Positions 1 through 7,266 of a DNA stretch of 8,407 bases are shown piece after piece. The DNA comes from Bacteroidota bacterium. GTDB taxonomy: Bacteria > Bacteroidota > Bacteroidia > Flavobacteriales > Flavobacteriaceae. The stretch lies in contig JABHYI010000125.1 of assembly GCA_018656255.1 (NCBI GenBank), forward strand, positions 1 through 8,407, read 5' to 3'. A model generated the notes under the pieces. It did not search any database and had not been told where the DNA came from. It saw only the letters and a list, made by a program, of their open reading frames with translations. Positions within the stretch are counted from its first letter, which is position 1, and every line of letters begins with the position of its first letter. Both the position numbers and the translations under genes were made by a program.

Positions 1-711
1 CACTTTATCACCTTGGGTTTTGTGGGCGGTTAAGTAATAGCCATCATGCCAAACCGAATAATGCGGGTAATCTGGAAATGCATCTAGTGGGGAATTGTAT
101 AGGTTGTAAGAACCGGTAGGGTCTGGAGTTTGAGAAACACCAATAATAAGGGCGTTGGTTCCTACATTGAATTGACTTACAAAAAAACGATCTGCAAGAT
201 GATCATACATTACAATAGGATCTCCGTTACTGTTTCCATTACCTAAAAAAGTACCCAGCGCAACTGGACCAGTTAACAACTCACCGGTTTTGTCAAATAT
301 TTTAACGACTAAGTTTACAGCATGTACATAATGATTTGGGCCTACTGCTCCCGTTGGATCTGGAGGTAAAGCTTGCCCTTCTTGGATAGAAGCACCTTGA
401 AAATTTTGTAATACAGTAAGAGGGTCTCTGGTTCCTTGCTCGCTTTGGTATCCAGGGTGTTGACCTTCTAGGGGTAAATCATTTTCATCTAAAACAGCAT
501 TTTTTTGAGATGGATCAAATTTCTGTTTGATCTCTCTAGCATACTCAAAACCTTCTTCTTCCATTTCTGTAACACTTGGCATGTCACGAAGTGCAATTGT
601 AGTACCTACAAATGTACCTTGAGAGATAGAGTTTGGTCCTTGGGTTTGTTGTGCAAAAGTATTCCAAGAAAAGAAAACAGCAATTGCGATCAATAGGTTT
701 TTTAATTTCAT
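1..711 (-). CDS. Secreted protein of an uncharacterised conserved family, N-terminal 237 residues (C-terminus outside window)
   Basis: The reading frame is open from the ATG at 711-709 to the left edge, exactly 237 codons, so the gene is partial. Residues 1-20 form a clear signal peptide: Lys-rich start, hydrophobic stretch LLIAIAVFF, and a WNTFAQ end with cleavage probably after Ala20 or Gln21. An acidic, charged segment follows (about 40-80). The mature core begins near residue 95 and carries PPDPTGAVGPNHYV (116-129) and NGDPIVMYDHLADRFFVSQF (161-180), then VSQTPDPTGSY (192-202). From memory, this 'PPD-G-VGPNHYV ... GDP-V-YD--ADR' pattern marks a family of exported bacterial proteins, probably beta-propeller-like, often with a T9SS tail in Bacteroidota. 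Whether this one has such a tail cannot be seen. Function is unknown; no catalytic motif is recognisable. There is no Shine-Dalgarno sequence before the start. The gene is transcribed divergently from purL. Confidence 0.9.
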   Translation of the reverse strand, partial: MKLKNLLIAIAVFFSWNTFAQQTQGPNSISQGTFVGTTIALRDMPSVTEMEEEGFEYAREIKQKFDPSQKNAVLDENDLPLEGQHPGYQSEQGTRDPLTVLQNFQGASIQEGQALPPDPTGAVGPNHYVHAVNLVVKIFDKTGELLTGPVALGTFLGNGNSNGDPIVMYDHLADRFFVSQFNVGTNALIIGVSQTPDPTGSYNLYNSPLDAFPDYPHYSVWHDGYYLTAHKTQGDKV

Positions 712-738
712 AATGTTATATAGATTAAATTAATTTTG

Positions 739-747
739 TGCAATATA
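739..747 (-). promoter_or_regulatory. Candidate -7 promoter element for the left-hand secreted protein gene
   Basis: On the minus strand this reads TATATTGCA, 27 nt upstream of the start codon at 711. It resembles the Bacteroidota TAnnTTTG box but is one T short, and no TTG is visible at the expected -33 position. The spacing to the start codon fits a promoter. The assignment is an inference from position and partial similarity. Confidence 0.3.
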
Positions 748-768
748 ACTCTTAGAGGGTAATTTGTT

Positions 769-785
769 GTATGTAAATTACATAC
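769..785. promoter_or_regulatory. Perfect 17-bp palindrome, candidate operator
   Basis: GTATGTAA-A-TTACATAC has two perfectly matched 8-nt arms around a single central A. It lies 58 bp upstream of the start codon of the minus-strand secreted protein gene and 215 bp upstream of purL. If the candidate -7 element at 739-747 is real, the palindrome is centred about 42 bp upstream of the transcription start, a common place for an activator dimer. No T-run follows and the loop is one base, so it is not a terminator. The cognate regulator is unknown. Confidence 0.5.
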
Positions 786-860
786 TTAACTCAATTTTAA
801 GATATATTTATTGCAAGATACTTAGAGATGAGCCTGCGCACTAATAAAACAACTCATAAT

Positions 861-888
861 AATCTCACAGACTTATATTGTGAGGATT
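861..888. promoter_or_regulatory. Inverted repeat in the divergent intergenic region
   Basis: CTCACA at 864-869 and TGTGAG at 879-884 form 6-bp arms with a 9-nt AT-rich spacer. The symmetry continues outward as AAT (861-863) and ATT (886-888) with one bulged G at 885. The arms are in the order TCACA...TGTGA, opposite to the classical CRP site, so it should not be called a CRP site. It lies roughly 90-115 bp upstream of the inferred purL transcription start. It may be a regulator site for either divergent gene or fortuitous. Confidence 0.3.
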
Positions 889-915
889 AAAGCTGTTAAA
901 AAGTTTCTCATAACC

Positions 916-932
916 TTGACCAAATCGGTTAA
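916..932. promoter_or_regulatory. Weak imperfect palindrome upstream of purL
   Basis: TTGACC (916-921) and GGTTAA (927-932) are inverted with one mismatch around a 5-nt spacer. Overlapping this, TAACC (911-915) and GGTTA (927-931) also pair. It lies about 50 bp upstream of the inferred purL transcription start. This is only a candidate operator; short imperfect repeats of this kind are expected by chance in AT-rich DNA. Confidence 0.15.
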
Positions 933-961
933 TTTCTATTAAAAAATTTCAGAAAAAAAAC

Positions 962-969
962 TACCTTTA
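962..969 (+). promoter_or_regulatory. Candidate -7 promoter element for purL
   Basis: TACCTTTA matches the Bacteroidota -7 consensus TAnnTTTG at all fixed positions except the last (A for G). It is 31 nt upstream of the purL ATG, leaving a short leader of roughly 25 nt. No clear TTG is present at -33. The leader is too short for a purine riboswitch. Strength and exact start site cannot be judged from sequence. Confidence 0.5.
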
Positions 970-1000
970 CACTTTAAAAACCATTGAAATCCTATCAAGA

Positions 1001-4000
1001 ATGATTCACTTTTTTGGAGATGTTACAACTAAAGTATTTGCTGTCCAAACAACCGCAGAAATTTCAAAACAAAGCAGCCAAAAACTGCAATGGCTTTTTG
1101 GCAATACACCACAAATAAAGCAGTCCGCAATCGCGGATTTTTTTATTGGCCCCAGAGCAGCTATGATTACACCATGGAGTACAAATGCTGTTGAAATAAC
1201 ACAAAACATGGGTATTGAATCAATTATTAGAATTGAAGAGTTTATACCCACCATAGAAACTGCAAGTGATTTTGACCCAATGTTATTACAAAAATTTCCC
1301 TTGTTAGACCAAACTATTTTTGATGTATCTGCAACACCAGAGGCTATAAAAGATATTCATGATATTGCTACCTACAATAAGTCTGAAGGATTGGCTTTAA
1401 ACCAGGAAGAAGTTGCATATCTAGACATCCTTGCAATTAAGCTTGGGAGAAAACTTACAGACTCTGAAGTATTTGGTTTTAGCCAAGCCAATAGCGAGCA
1501 TTGTAGACACAAAATATTTAATGGTACTTTTATTATTGATGGAGAGAAAATGCCATCTTCTTTATTCAAATTAATCAAAAAAACTTCCAAAGAAAATCCA
1601 AACGAAATTGTATCTGCCTATAAAGACAATGTTGCTTTTGTAAATGGTCCTGTAGTAACCCAATTTGCCCCAAAGAGTCCAGACAAACCAGATTACTATC
1701 AAAACAAAGACTTTAATAGTGTAATTTCAATAAAAGCAGAAACACATAATTTTCCAACAACGGTTGAGCCTTTTAACGGAGCAGCAACAGGATCTGGTGG
1801 AGAAATTAGAGATAGATTGGCTGGAGGAAAAGGATCACTACCCCTAGCTGGTAGTGCAGTATACATGACATCTTATTCGAGATTAGAAAAAAATCGTCCC
1901 TGGGAGCAAGCCATGGAAGAAAGAGATTGGTTGTACCAAACACCGCTTGATATTTTAATTAAAGCTAGTAATGGAGCTAGTGATTTTGGAAACAAATTTG
2001 GCCAACCACTTATCACAGGATCTGTACTCACCTTTGAGCACGAAGAACACGCCAGAAAACTAGGTTTTGACAAAGTTATTATGATGGCTGGAGGAATTGG
2101 GTATGGTAAAGCAGAACAAGCCCTAAAGGATACACCTCAACAAGGAGACCAGATCGTGATTCTTGGCGGAGAAAATTACCGCATCGGTATGGGAGGCGCA
2201 GCCGTATCTAGCGCAGACACAGGTGCCTTCTCTAGTGGCATTGAATTAAATGCCATACAAAGATCAAATCCAGAAATGCAAAAACGCGCTGCTAACGCTG
2301 TAAGAGGCATGGTAGAGAGTGATATAAATCCTATTGTATCTATTCATGATCATGGCGCAGGAGGCCACCTCAACTGCCTTAGCGAGCTGGTGGAAGATAC
2401 CGGAGGGAAAATTAATATAGATGCCCTTCCTGTTGGAGACCCAACACTTTCAGCTAAAGAGATTATAGGAAACGAATCTCAAGAACGCATGGGTCTTGTT
2501 ATTGGCAAAAAAGATTTGGATACCCTGCAACGCGTTGCAGATAGAGAGCGATCTCCAATGTACCAGGTTGGTGAAGTTACCGCAGATCATCAATTTACTT
2601 TTGAGAGCAAAACATCTGGAGAAAAACCTATGGATTTTGCTTTAAGTGATATGTTTGGAAGTTCTCCAGAAACAATCATGACAGATACCACTATAAATAG
2701 AGAGTATACCGCTGCGAGTTACGATGTTTCAGAAATTAAAAAATACACCAGTGAGGTATTAAGCCTTGAGGCTGTAGGTTGTAAAGACTGGTTGACCAAC
2801 AAAGTAGACCGCTGTGTTACGGGTAAGGTAGCAAAACAACAATGCGCCGGGCCTTTACAATTACCACTTAACAACTGTGGTGTAATGGCATTAGATTATA
2901 ATGGTATACAAGGTGTTGCTACCAGTATTGGACACTCTCCTATCTCTGGACTTATAGACCCAGTAGCAGGATCTAGAAATTCTATAACAGAATCTTTAAC
3001 CAATATTATTTGGGCGCCCCTAGACAAAGGATTAAAAAGTATTTCTTTATCTGCCAATTGGATGTGGCCCTGTAATAATCCAGGAGAAGATGCGCGTCTT
3101 TATAAAGCTGTTGAAGCTATTAGTGATTTTAGTATTGCTCTTGGCATTAATGTGCCCACTGGAAAGGATTCTCTTTCTATGAAGCAGAAATATAAAAACC
3201 AGGAAGTAATATCTCCAGGAACTGTAATTATAACAGCTGCTGGACATTGTAATGATATTAAAAAAGTTGTTGAGCCTGTATTACAAAAAGACAAAGGAAG
3301 TATCTATTACATAAACATAAGCCAAGACAATTTTAAACTAGGAGGATCCTCTTTTGGTCAAGTTTTAAATAGTGTTGGAAATGAGGCTCCAACAGTAAAA
3401 AATGCCTCTTATGTGGCTACCGTTTTTAACACCATTCAAGGCCTTATCATGGAAGACCAAATTGCGGCAGGACATGACGTTGCCTCTGGAGGACTTATTA
3501 CTACCCTGTTAGAAATGTGCTTTGCAGATACTAACTTAGGAGCTACTTTAAACCTATCTGATCTCAAAGAAAAAGATACTGTAAAAGTTTTATTTTCAGA
3601 GAATTGCGGTATTGTAATTCAAGCATCACATGATCATACTTTAGAGAACACTTTACTAGATAACAACATAGATTTTGTTAAAATAGGAACGGTCTCAAAC
3701 AAAGAAGAGTTAACCCTTACCAACTATAAGGATCAGGTTTGTTTTGATATCCTGCATATGAGAGACTCTTGGTATAAGACCTCTCACCTACTGGATGTAA
3801 AGCAGAGCGGAAATATGGCAGTGCCACGTTTTGAAAACTATAAAAATCAACCGTTACAGTTTACATTCCCGAAAAATTTTAACGGAAAAAAACCCGTGAT
3901 AGACAGCTCTAAAAAACGTATTAAAGCAGCCATTATAAGAGAAAAAGGATCTAACAGCGAACGTGAAATGGCAAACGCCATGTACCTGGCTGGTTTTGAT

Positions 4001-4663
4001 GTTAAAGATGTCCACATGACAGATTTAATCTCAGGAAGAGAAACATTAGATGATATAAAATTTATTGCAGCTGTAGGAGGCTTCTCAAACAGCGACGTAT
4101 TAGGAAGCGCAAAGGGCTGGGCAGGTGCGTTTTTATACAATGAAAAAGCAAACACAGCATTGAAAAAATTCTTTGCTAAAAATGACACCCTTTCTCTAGG
4201 GGTTTGTAATGGATGTCAATTATTTATAGAACTAGGATTACTAAACCCTAATGATACAGAGAAACCAAAAATGCTGCATAACGATAGCGGGAAGTTTGAA
4301 TGTAATTTCACCTCTGTAACTATTCAAGAAAACAACTCAGTAATGCTCTCTAGTCTTGCTGGAAGCACCCTTGGTATATGGGCCGCTCATGGTGAAGGGA
4401 AGTTTTCATTCCCTAAACAAGAAAGCAATTATTCTATTGTGGGTAAATATGGATATGACACATTTCCAGCAAATCCAAACGGGAGTGATTACAACACTGC
4501 AATGATGACAGACGCCTCTGGAAGACATCTTGTTATGATGCCACATCTAGAGCGCTCTACTTTTCCTTGGAATTGGGGACACTACCCAAAAAACACCAAT
4601 GATGAGGTTAGCCCTTGGCTAGAAGCGTTTGTAAATGCCAGAAAATGGTTAGAAACAAAGTAA
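1001..4663 (+). CDS. purL: Phosphoribosylformylglycinamidine (FGAM) synthase, large single-chain type
   Basis: Cytoplasmic enzyme of de novo purine synthesis: FGAR + ATP + glutamine gives FGAM + ADP + Pi + glutamate. At 1220 aa it is slightly shorter than the ~1295-aa E. coli enzyme, with all domains in order. The PurS-like N-terminus begins at once (MIHFFGDVTTKVFAVQT), supporting this ATG. The linker region carries NSEHCRHK (164-171). The first PurM-like half has KAETHNFPTTVEP (245-257) with the Gly-rich NGAATGSGGEIRD (259-271), and HDHGAGG (449-455). The second half has VPTGKDSLSMK (718-728) and AAGHDVASGG (822-831). The class I glutaminase spans about 971-1220, with nucleophile Cys1069 in GVCNGCQ and His1182/Glu1184 in MPHLER. 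Leu replaces the Pro of the E. coli HPE triad segment; the catalytic His and Glu are kept. No other pur gene is adjacent and no hairpin terminator follows the stop. The A-rich upstream ATCAAGA gives at most a weak ribosome site. Confidence 0.98.
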   Translation: MIHFFGDVTTKVFAVQTTAEISKQSSQKLQWLFGNTPQIKQSAIADFFIGPRAAMITPWSTNAVEITQNMGIESIIRIEEFIPTIETASDFDPMLLQKFPLLDQTIFDVSATPEAIKDIHDIATYNKSEGLALNQEEVAYLDILAIKLGRKLTDSEVFGFSQANSEHCRHKIFNGTFIIDGEKMPSSLFKLIKKTSKENPNEIVSAYKDNVAFVNGPVVTQFAPKSPDKPDYYQNKDFNSVISIKAETHNFPTTVEPFNGAATGSGGEIRDRLAGGKGSLPLAGSAVYMTSYSRLEKNRPWEQAMEERDWLYQTPLDILIKASNGASDFGNKFGQPLITGSVLTFEHEEHARKLGFDKVIMMAGGIGYGKAEQALKDTPQQGDQIVILGGENYRIGMGGAAVSSADTGAFSSGIELNAIQRSNPEMQKRAANAVRGMVESDINPIVSIHDHGAGGHLNCLSELVEDTGGKINIDALPVGDPTLSAKEIIGNESQERMGLVIGKKDLDTLQRVADRERSPMYQVGEVTADHQFTFESKTSGEKPMDFALSDMFGSSPETIMTDTTINREYTAASYDVSEIKKYTSEVLSLEAVGCKDWLTNKVDRCVTGKVAKQQCAGPLQLPLNNCGVMALDYNGIQGVATSIGHSPISGLIDPVAGSRNSITESLTNIIWAPLDKGLKSISLSANWMWPCNNPGEDARLYKAVEAISDFSIALGINVPTGKDSLSMKQKYKNQEVISPGTVIITAAGHCNDIKKVVEPVLQKDKGSIYYINISQDNFKLGGSSFGQVLNSVGNEAPTVKNASYVATVFNTIQGLIMEDQIAAGHDVASGGLITTLLEMCFADTNLGATLNLSDLKEKDTVKVLFSENCGIVIQASHDHTLENTLLDNNIDFVKIGTVSNKEELTLTNYKDQVCFDILHMRDSWYKTSHLLDVKQSGNMAVPRFENYKNQPLQFTFPKNFNGKKPVIDSSKKRIKAAIIREKGSNSEREMANAMYLAGFDVKDVHMTDLISGRETLDDIKFIAAVGGFSNSDVLGSAKGWAGAFLYNEKANTALKKFFAKNDTLSLGVCNGCQLFIELGLLNPNDTEKPKMLHNDSGKFECNFTSVTIQENNSVMLSSLAGSTLGIWAAHGEGKFSFPKQESNYSIVGKYGYDTFPANPNGSDYNTAMMTDASGRHLVMMPHLERSTFPWNWGHYPKNTNDEVSPWLEAFVNARKWLETK

Positions 4664-4694
4664 TTTTCTCACTTTTAATTCATATTTAACACTC

Positions 4695-4720
4695 TTGAAG
4701 GCATAGTAACAATACCTTTG
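4695..4720 (+). promoter_or_regulatory. Promoter of the M14 carboxypeptidase gene (Bacteroidota type)
   Basis: TACCTTTG at 4713-4720 is an exact match to the TAnnTTTG -7 box, 39 nt upstream of the ATG at 4760. A TTG at 4695-4697 could serve as the -33 element, although the 15-nt gap is shorter than the roughly 17-23 usually described. This suggests the carboxypeptidase gene has its own transcript rather than depending on read-through from purL. The leader would be about 30-35 nt with an A-rich segment (TTAAAAA) just before the start and no Shine-Dalgarno sequence. Confidence 0.65.
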
Positions 4721-4759
4721 GTACTCATTGATTTGCTATACACTAGAATTTATTAAAAA

Positions 4760-7159
4760 ATGAAATATACGTTATTTACATTATTATTGGTATGTGTTAC
4801 TCTTAGCAGTTTTTCTCAATCTTTTGAAGAAAAGTTTCAGCGCGCAAAGATTTACTATTCAGACTCCCAACAACTCTCCCAATTAGAGAGTTTAGGTGTA
4901 GCTGTAGATCATGGGAAACATAAAAAGGGATATTTTATTATTTCAGACTTTTCTACCTCAGAGCTTACTATTGCTCGTGACAATGGTTTTAAGTTTGACA
5001 TCCTTATAGATGATCTTGAACAACGTTTTTTAACTCAAAACAATCTTCAGACGCCCCTTATAAATCTAGATTGTGATAATAGTGCTGAGGTCTATGAAAC
5101 TCCAGTGCACTTCAATGATCCTTCGGGGTCTATGGGTGGTTACTTTACATACCAAGAGGTATTAGATGAGTTAGACCAGATGAAAGCATTGTATCCTAAT
5201 TTAATTACTACAAAAGCAAACATTAGCAATTTCTTAACCCAAGGACAGCCAGATAACTCTGTAACTCCATCTATTGGCGGAAATGGCATTAAATGGGTTA
5301 AGATTAGTGACAATCCAGATGCTTCAGAGCCAGAACCACAAATATTATACACGGCTATACACCATGCCCGTGAACCAATGTCATTACACCAACTAATTTT
5401 TTACATGTGGTATTTGCTAGAGAATTATGATACAGACCCAGAGATTCAGAGCATTGTTGATAATACCGAACTTTACTTTGTCCCTGTTGTAAACCCTGAT
5501 GGATACCTATACAACGAAAAAACCAATCCAAATGGAGGTGGTTTTTGGAGAAAAAACAGAAGAAACAACGGTAATGGAACCTTTGGTGTAGACAACAACA
5601 GAAACTACGAATTTTTTATTGACGGCAACTCCAGTAATGGTATGTGGGGCGGTGAAGGATCTTCTGGAAATCCAGACAGCCAAGTATACAGAGGTACAGG
5701 GCCCTTTAGTGAGGTAGAAAACCAAGCCATGAAATGGTTTGTAGAACAGCATAATTTTATCATGGCCTTTAACAACCATAGCTATGGTGAATTGTTACTT
5801 CGCCCTTATGGATACATAGAAAACACACCATCTGTAGATGAAGAATTACTTGATAATTTAGGCGCCGAATTAGTATCACAAAACGGTTACAACAACATAC
5901 TCTCAGCAGAGCTGTATGCTGCCGCGGGAGACAGTGATGACTTTATGTACGGTACTGTTGGCACCCATGATAAAATATTTGCATATACTCCAGAAATTGG
6001 TCCTGAATTTTGGCCTCCTTCCAACCAAATCGAGCCTATTGCTAAATCTATGATGTATCATAATGTAACGGCAGCAAAAATGATAAACAATTTTGCCTCT
6101 TTAAAAGATACAGGTGCTATCTATACAGGAACTAGCCCTATGATAGATGCTCCTTTTGAAATAAAAAGATTTGGTTTATCTGGTGATGGAAACTTTAGCG
6201 TTTCACTCAATCCTATTTCAAACAATATTGATGCTGCGGGAGAGGCTGTAAACTTTAATGGACTTGAGCTATTAGAAACACAAAACGGCAACATACAATA
6301 TAGCCTAAGCGGCGCTGTAAATAGCGGAGATCTAATTGTATATGAGTTAGTCGTTAATAATGGCGAGTATGACACAACACTTCTAGTAACTAAAACATTT
6401 GGGAGTCTTACCAGTATTTTTGAAGACGACGCCTCCTCTACCTCTAATTACTCAAATAATGGATGGGCTACCACATCGCAAACTTTTGTTTCTGCGCCAA
6501 GTAGTATTACTGAATCTCCAAATGGAGATTATGATGATAACGCCAATAAATCTATAGTATTAAACAATACCATAGACCTCACTGGGGTTATTGGAGCTAA
6601 TGTAACGTTTTGGACCAAGTTTGACATAGAAAACAACTATGATTATGCGCAGTTCCAAATTTCTACAAACGGCGGCAATAGCTGGATATCCCAATGCGGG
6701 CTGTACACCAATGCAGGAAGTGAGGACCAGCCACAGGGGCAACCACTGTATGATGGGACACAAAATAATTGGGTACAAGAACAAATAGACTTGAGTGATT
6801 ATATTGGCCAAACTATACGTGCGCGTTTTATTTTTAGGTCAGATAATAATGTAGAAGCAGACGGGTTTTACTTTGATGATTTAACATTTAACACCTTAAA
6901 TGATGATACGCTTTCCCTAGAAGATATCCAACAATATCAGTTTGGTATTTATCCAAACCCAGTAAAAGATATATTACACATTACAACCAACTTAACAGAC
7001 TACACTGCTGCTGTATACGCCATGGATGGTAAACTTATAAAAAGCAGTAAGGCATCTGCAAATCATTCATTGGATTACAGTGATCTTGCACCTGGTATAT
7101 ACATATTAAAACTATCTCAAAAACAAACACTACAAACCTTTAAGATAATAAAACAATAG
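4760..7159 (+). CDS. Secreted M14 family zinc carboxypeptidase with T9SS C-terminal sorting domain
   Basis: A 799-aa exported peptidase predicted to remove C-terminal amino acids from peptides outside the cell. Residues 1-19/20 are a signal peptide (hydrophobic TLFTLLLVCVTL, ending SSFSQ). Residues ~21-125 resemble the propeptide region of M14 enzymes. The catalytic domain is ~126-448. Aligned by eye to carboxypeptidase A it has zinc ligands His202 and Glu205 (HHAREP) and His340 (NNHSYG), substrate-binding Arg204, Arg267 (WRKNRR) and Asn280-Arg281 (DNNRNY), Tyr386, and catalytic Glu412 (YTPEIG). Every expected key residue is present. Asp393 in GDSDDF falls at the S1' specificity position, as in carboxypeptidase B, suggesting Lys/Arg preference. 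Residues ~450-552 are beta-rich and not assigned. About 553-712 resemble a MAM/choice-of-anchor-J beta-sandwich (ends GFYFDDLTF). Residues 728-799 are a T9SS type A sorting domain (FGIYPNP, then LAPGIYILKL), so the protein is probably released or surface-attached. P. gingivalis CPG70 is a functional precedent for a T9SS-exported M14 enzyme. Confidence 0.95.
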   Translation: MKYTLFTLLLVCVTLSSFSQSFEEKFQRAKIYYSDSQQLSQLESLGVAVDHGKHKKGYFIISDFSTSELTIARDNGFKFDILIDDLEQRFLTQNNLQTPLINLDCDNSAEVYETPVHFNDPSGSMGGYFTYQEVLDELDQMKALYPNLITTKANISNFLTQGQPDNSVTPSIGGNGIKWVKISDNPDASEPEPQILYTAIHHAREPMSLHQLIFYMWYLLENYDTDPEIQSIVDNTELYFVPVVNPDGYLYNEKTNPNGGGFWRKNRRNNGNGTFGVDNNRNYEFFIDGNSSNGMWGGEGSSGNPDSQVYRGTGPFSEVENQAMKWFVEQHNFIMAFNNHSYGELLLRPYGYIENTPSVDEELLDNLGAELVSQNGYNNILSAELYAAAGDSDDFMYGTVGTHDKIFAYTPEIGPEFWPPSNQIEPIAKSMMYHNVTAAKMINNFASLKDTGAIYTGTSPMIDAPFEIKRFGLSGDGNFSVSLNPISNNIDAAGEAVNFNGLELLETQNGNIQYSLSGAVNSGDLIVYELVVNNGEYDTTLLVTKTFGSLTSIFEDDASSTSNYSNNGWATTSQTFVSAPSSITESPNGDYDDNANKSIVLNNTIDLTGVIGANVTFWTKFDIENNYDYAQFQISTNGGNSWISQCGLYTNAGSEDQPQGQPLYDGTQNNWVQEQIDLSDYIGQTIRARFIFRSDNNVEADGFYFDDLTFNTLNDDTLSLEDIQQYQFGIYPNPVKDILHITTNLTDYTAAVYAMDGKLIKSSKASANHSLDYSDLAPGIYILKLSQKQTLQTFKIIKQ

Positions 7160-7177
7160 ATACACCCATAGTGTTAT

Positions 7178-7216
7178 AAAAAATGTCATACCAGTCCCCT
7201 GGTGTGACATTTTTTT
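7178..7216 (+). terminator. Rho-independent terminator after the carboxypeptidase gene
   Basis: The left arm 7181-7194 (AAATGTCATACCAG) pairs fully with 7199-7212 (CTGGTGTGACATTT), with one T-G wobble and the 4-nt loop TCCC. A/T pairs at 7178-7180 with 7213-7215 extend the stem to 17 bp. A run of seven T follows within 7210-7216. It starts 19 nt after the stop codon. Six A at 7178-7183 give a T-run on the opposite strand, so it could work in both directions, although the next gene points the same way. Confidence 0.92.
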
Positions 7217-7266
7217 GTGCGTTTTGAATTTAATTCTTCAAGTTATTTAAAATCAATATTTTTCAC

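Larger units (their letters stand above)
739..827. repeat. Imperfect direct repeat flanking the palindrome
   Basis: Two related copies are seen on the plus strand: TGCAATATAACTCTTAGAG at 739-757 and TGCAAGATACTTAGAG at 812-827. They share TGCAA, ATA and CTTAGAG and differ by a short gap and one substitution. On the minus strand both read CTCTAAG followed by TAT-A/C-TTGCA, so each copy carries a promoter-like element facing the left-hand gene. The palindrome at 769-785 lies between them. This could be a duplicated promoter, a pair of regulator sites, or chance in AT-rich DNA. Confidence 0.3.

Noticed and set aside
505..696. Plus-strand 63-codon open frame
   Set aside because: It lies antisense to the signal peptide and N-terminal region of the minus-strand secreted protein, which has clear family motifs; the plus-strand frame has no recognisable protein features.
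861..884. CRP-type binding site
   Set aside because: The arms are TCACA...TGTGA, the reverse order of TGTGA...TCACA, and the spacer is 9 rather than 6 nt.
970..1000. Purine riboswitch ahead of purL
   Set aside because: The inferred leader is only about 25 nt and no three-way-junction-like pairing is visible in the wider intergenic region.
3847..4188. Minus-strand 113-codon open frame, and other antisense frames within 1001-4663
   Set aside because: All lie opposite well-conserved PurL coding sequence and their translations show no domain or plausible start context.
4664..4712. Terminator after purL
   Set aside because: No inverted repeat followed by a T-run was found in this stretch.
5140..6811. 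Several minus-strand open frames of 70-90 codons
   Set aside because: They are antisense to the M14 carboxypeptidase, whose catalytic residues are all intact in the plus frame.
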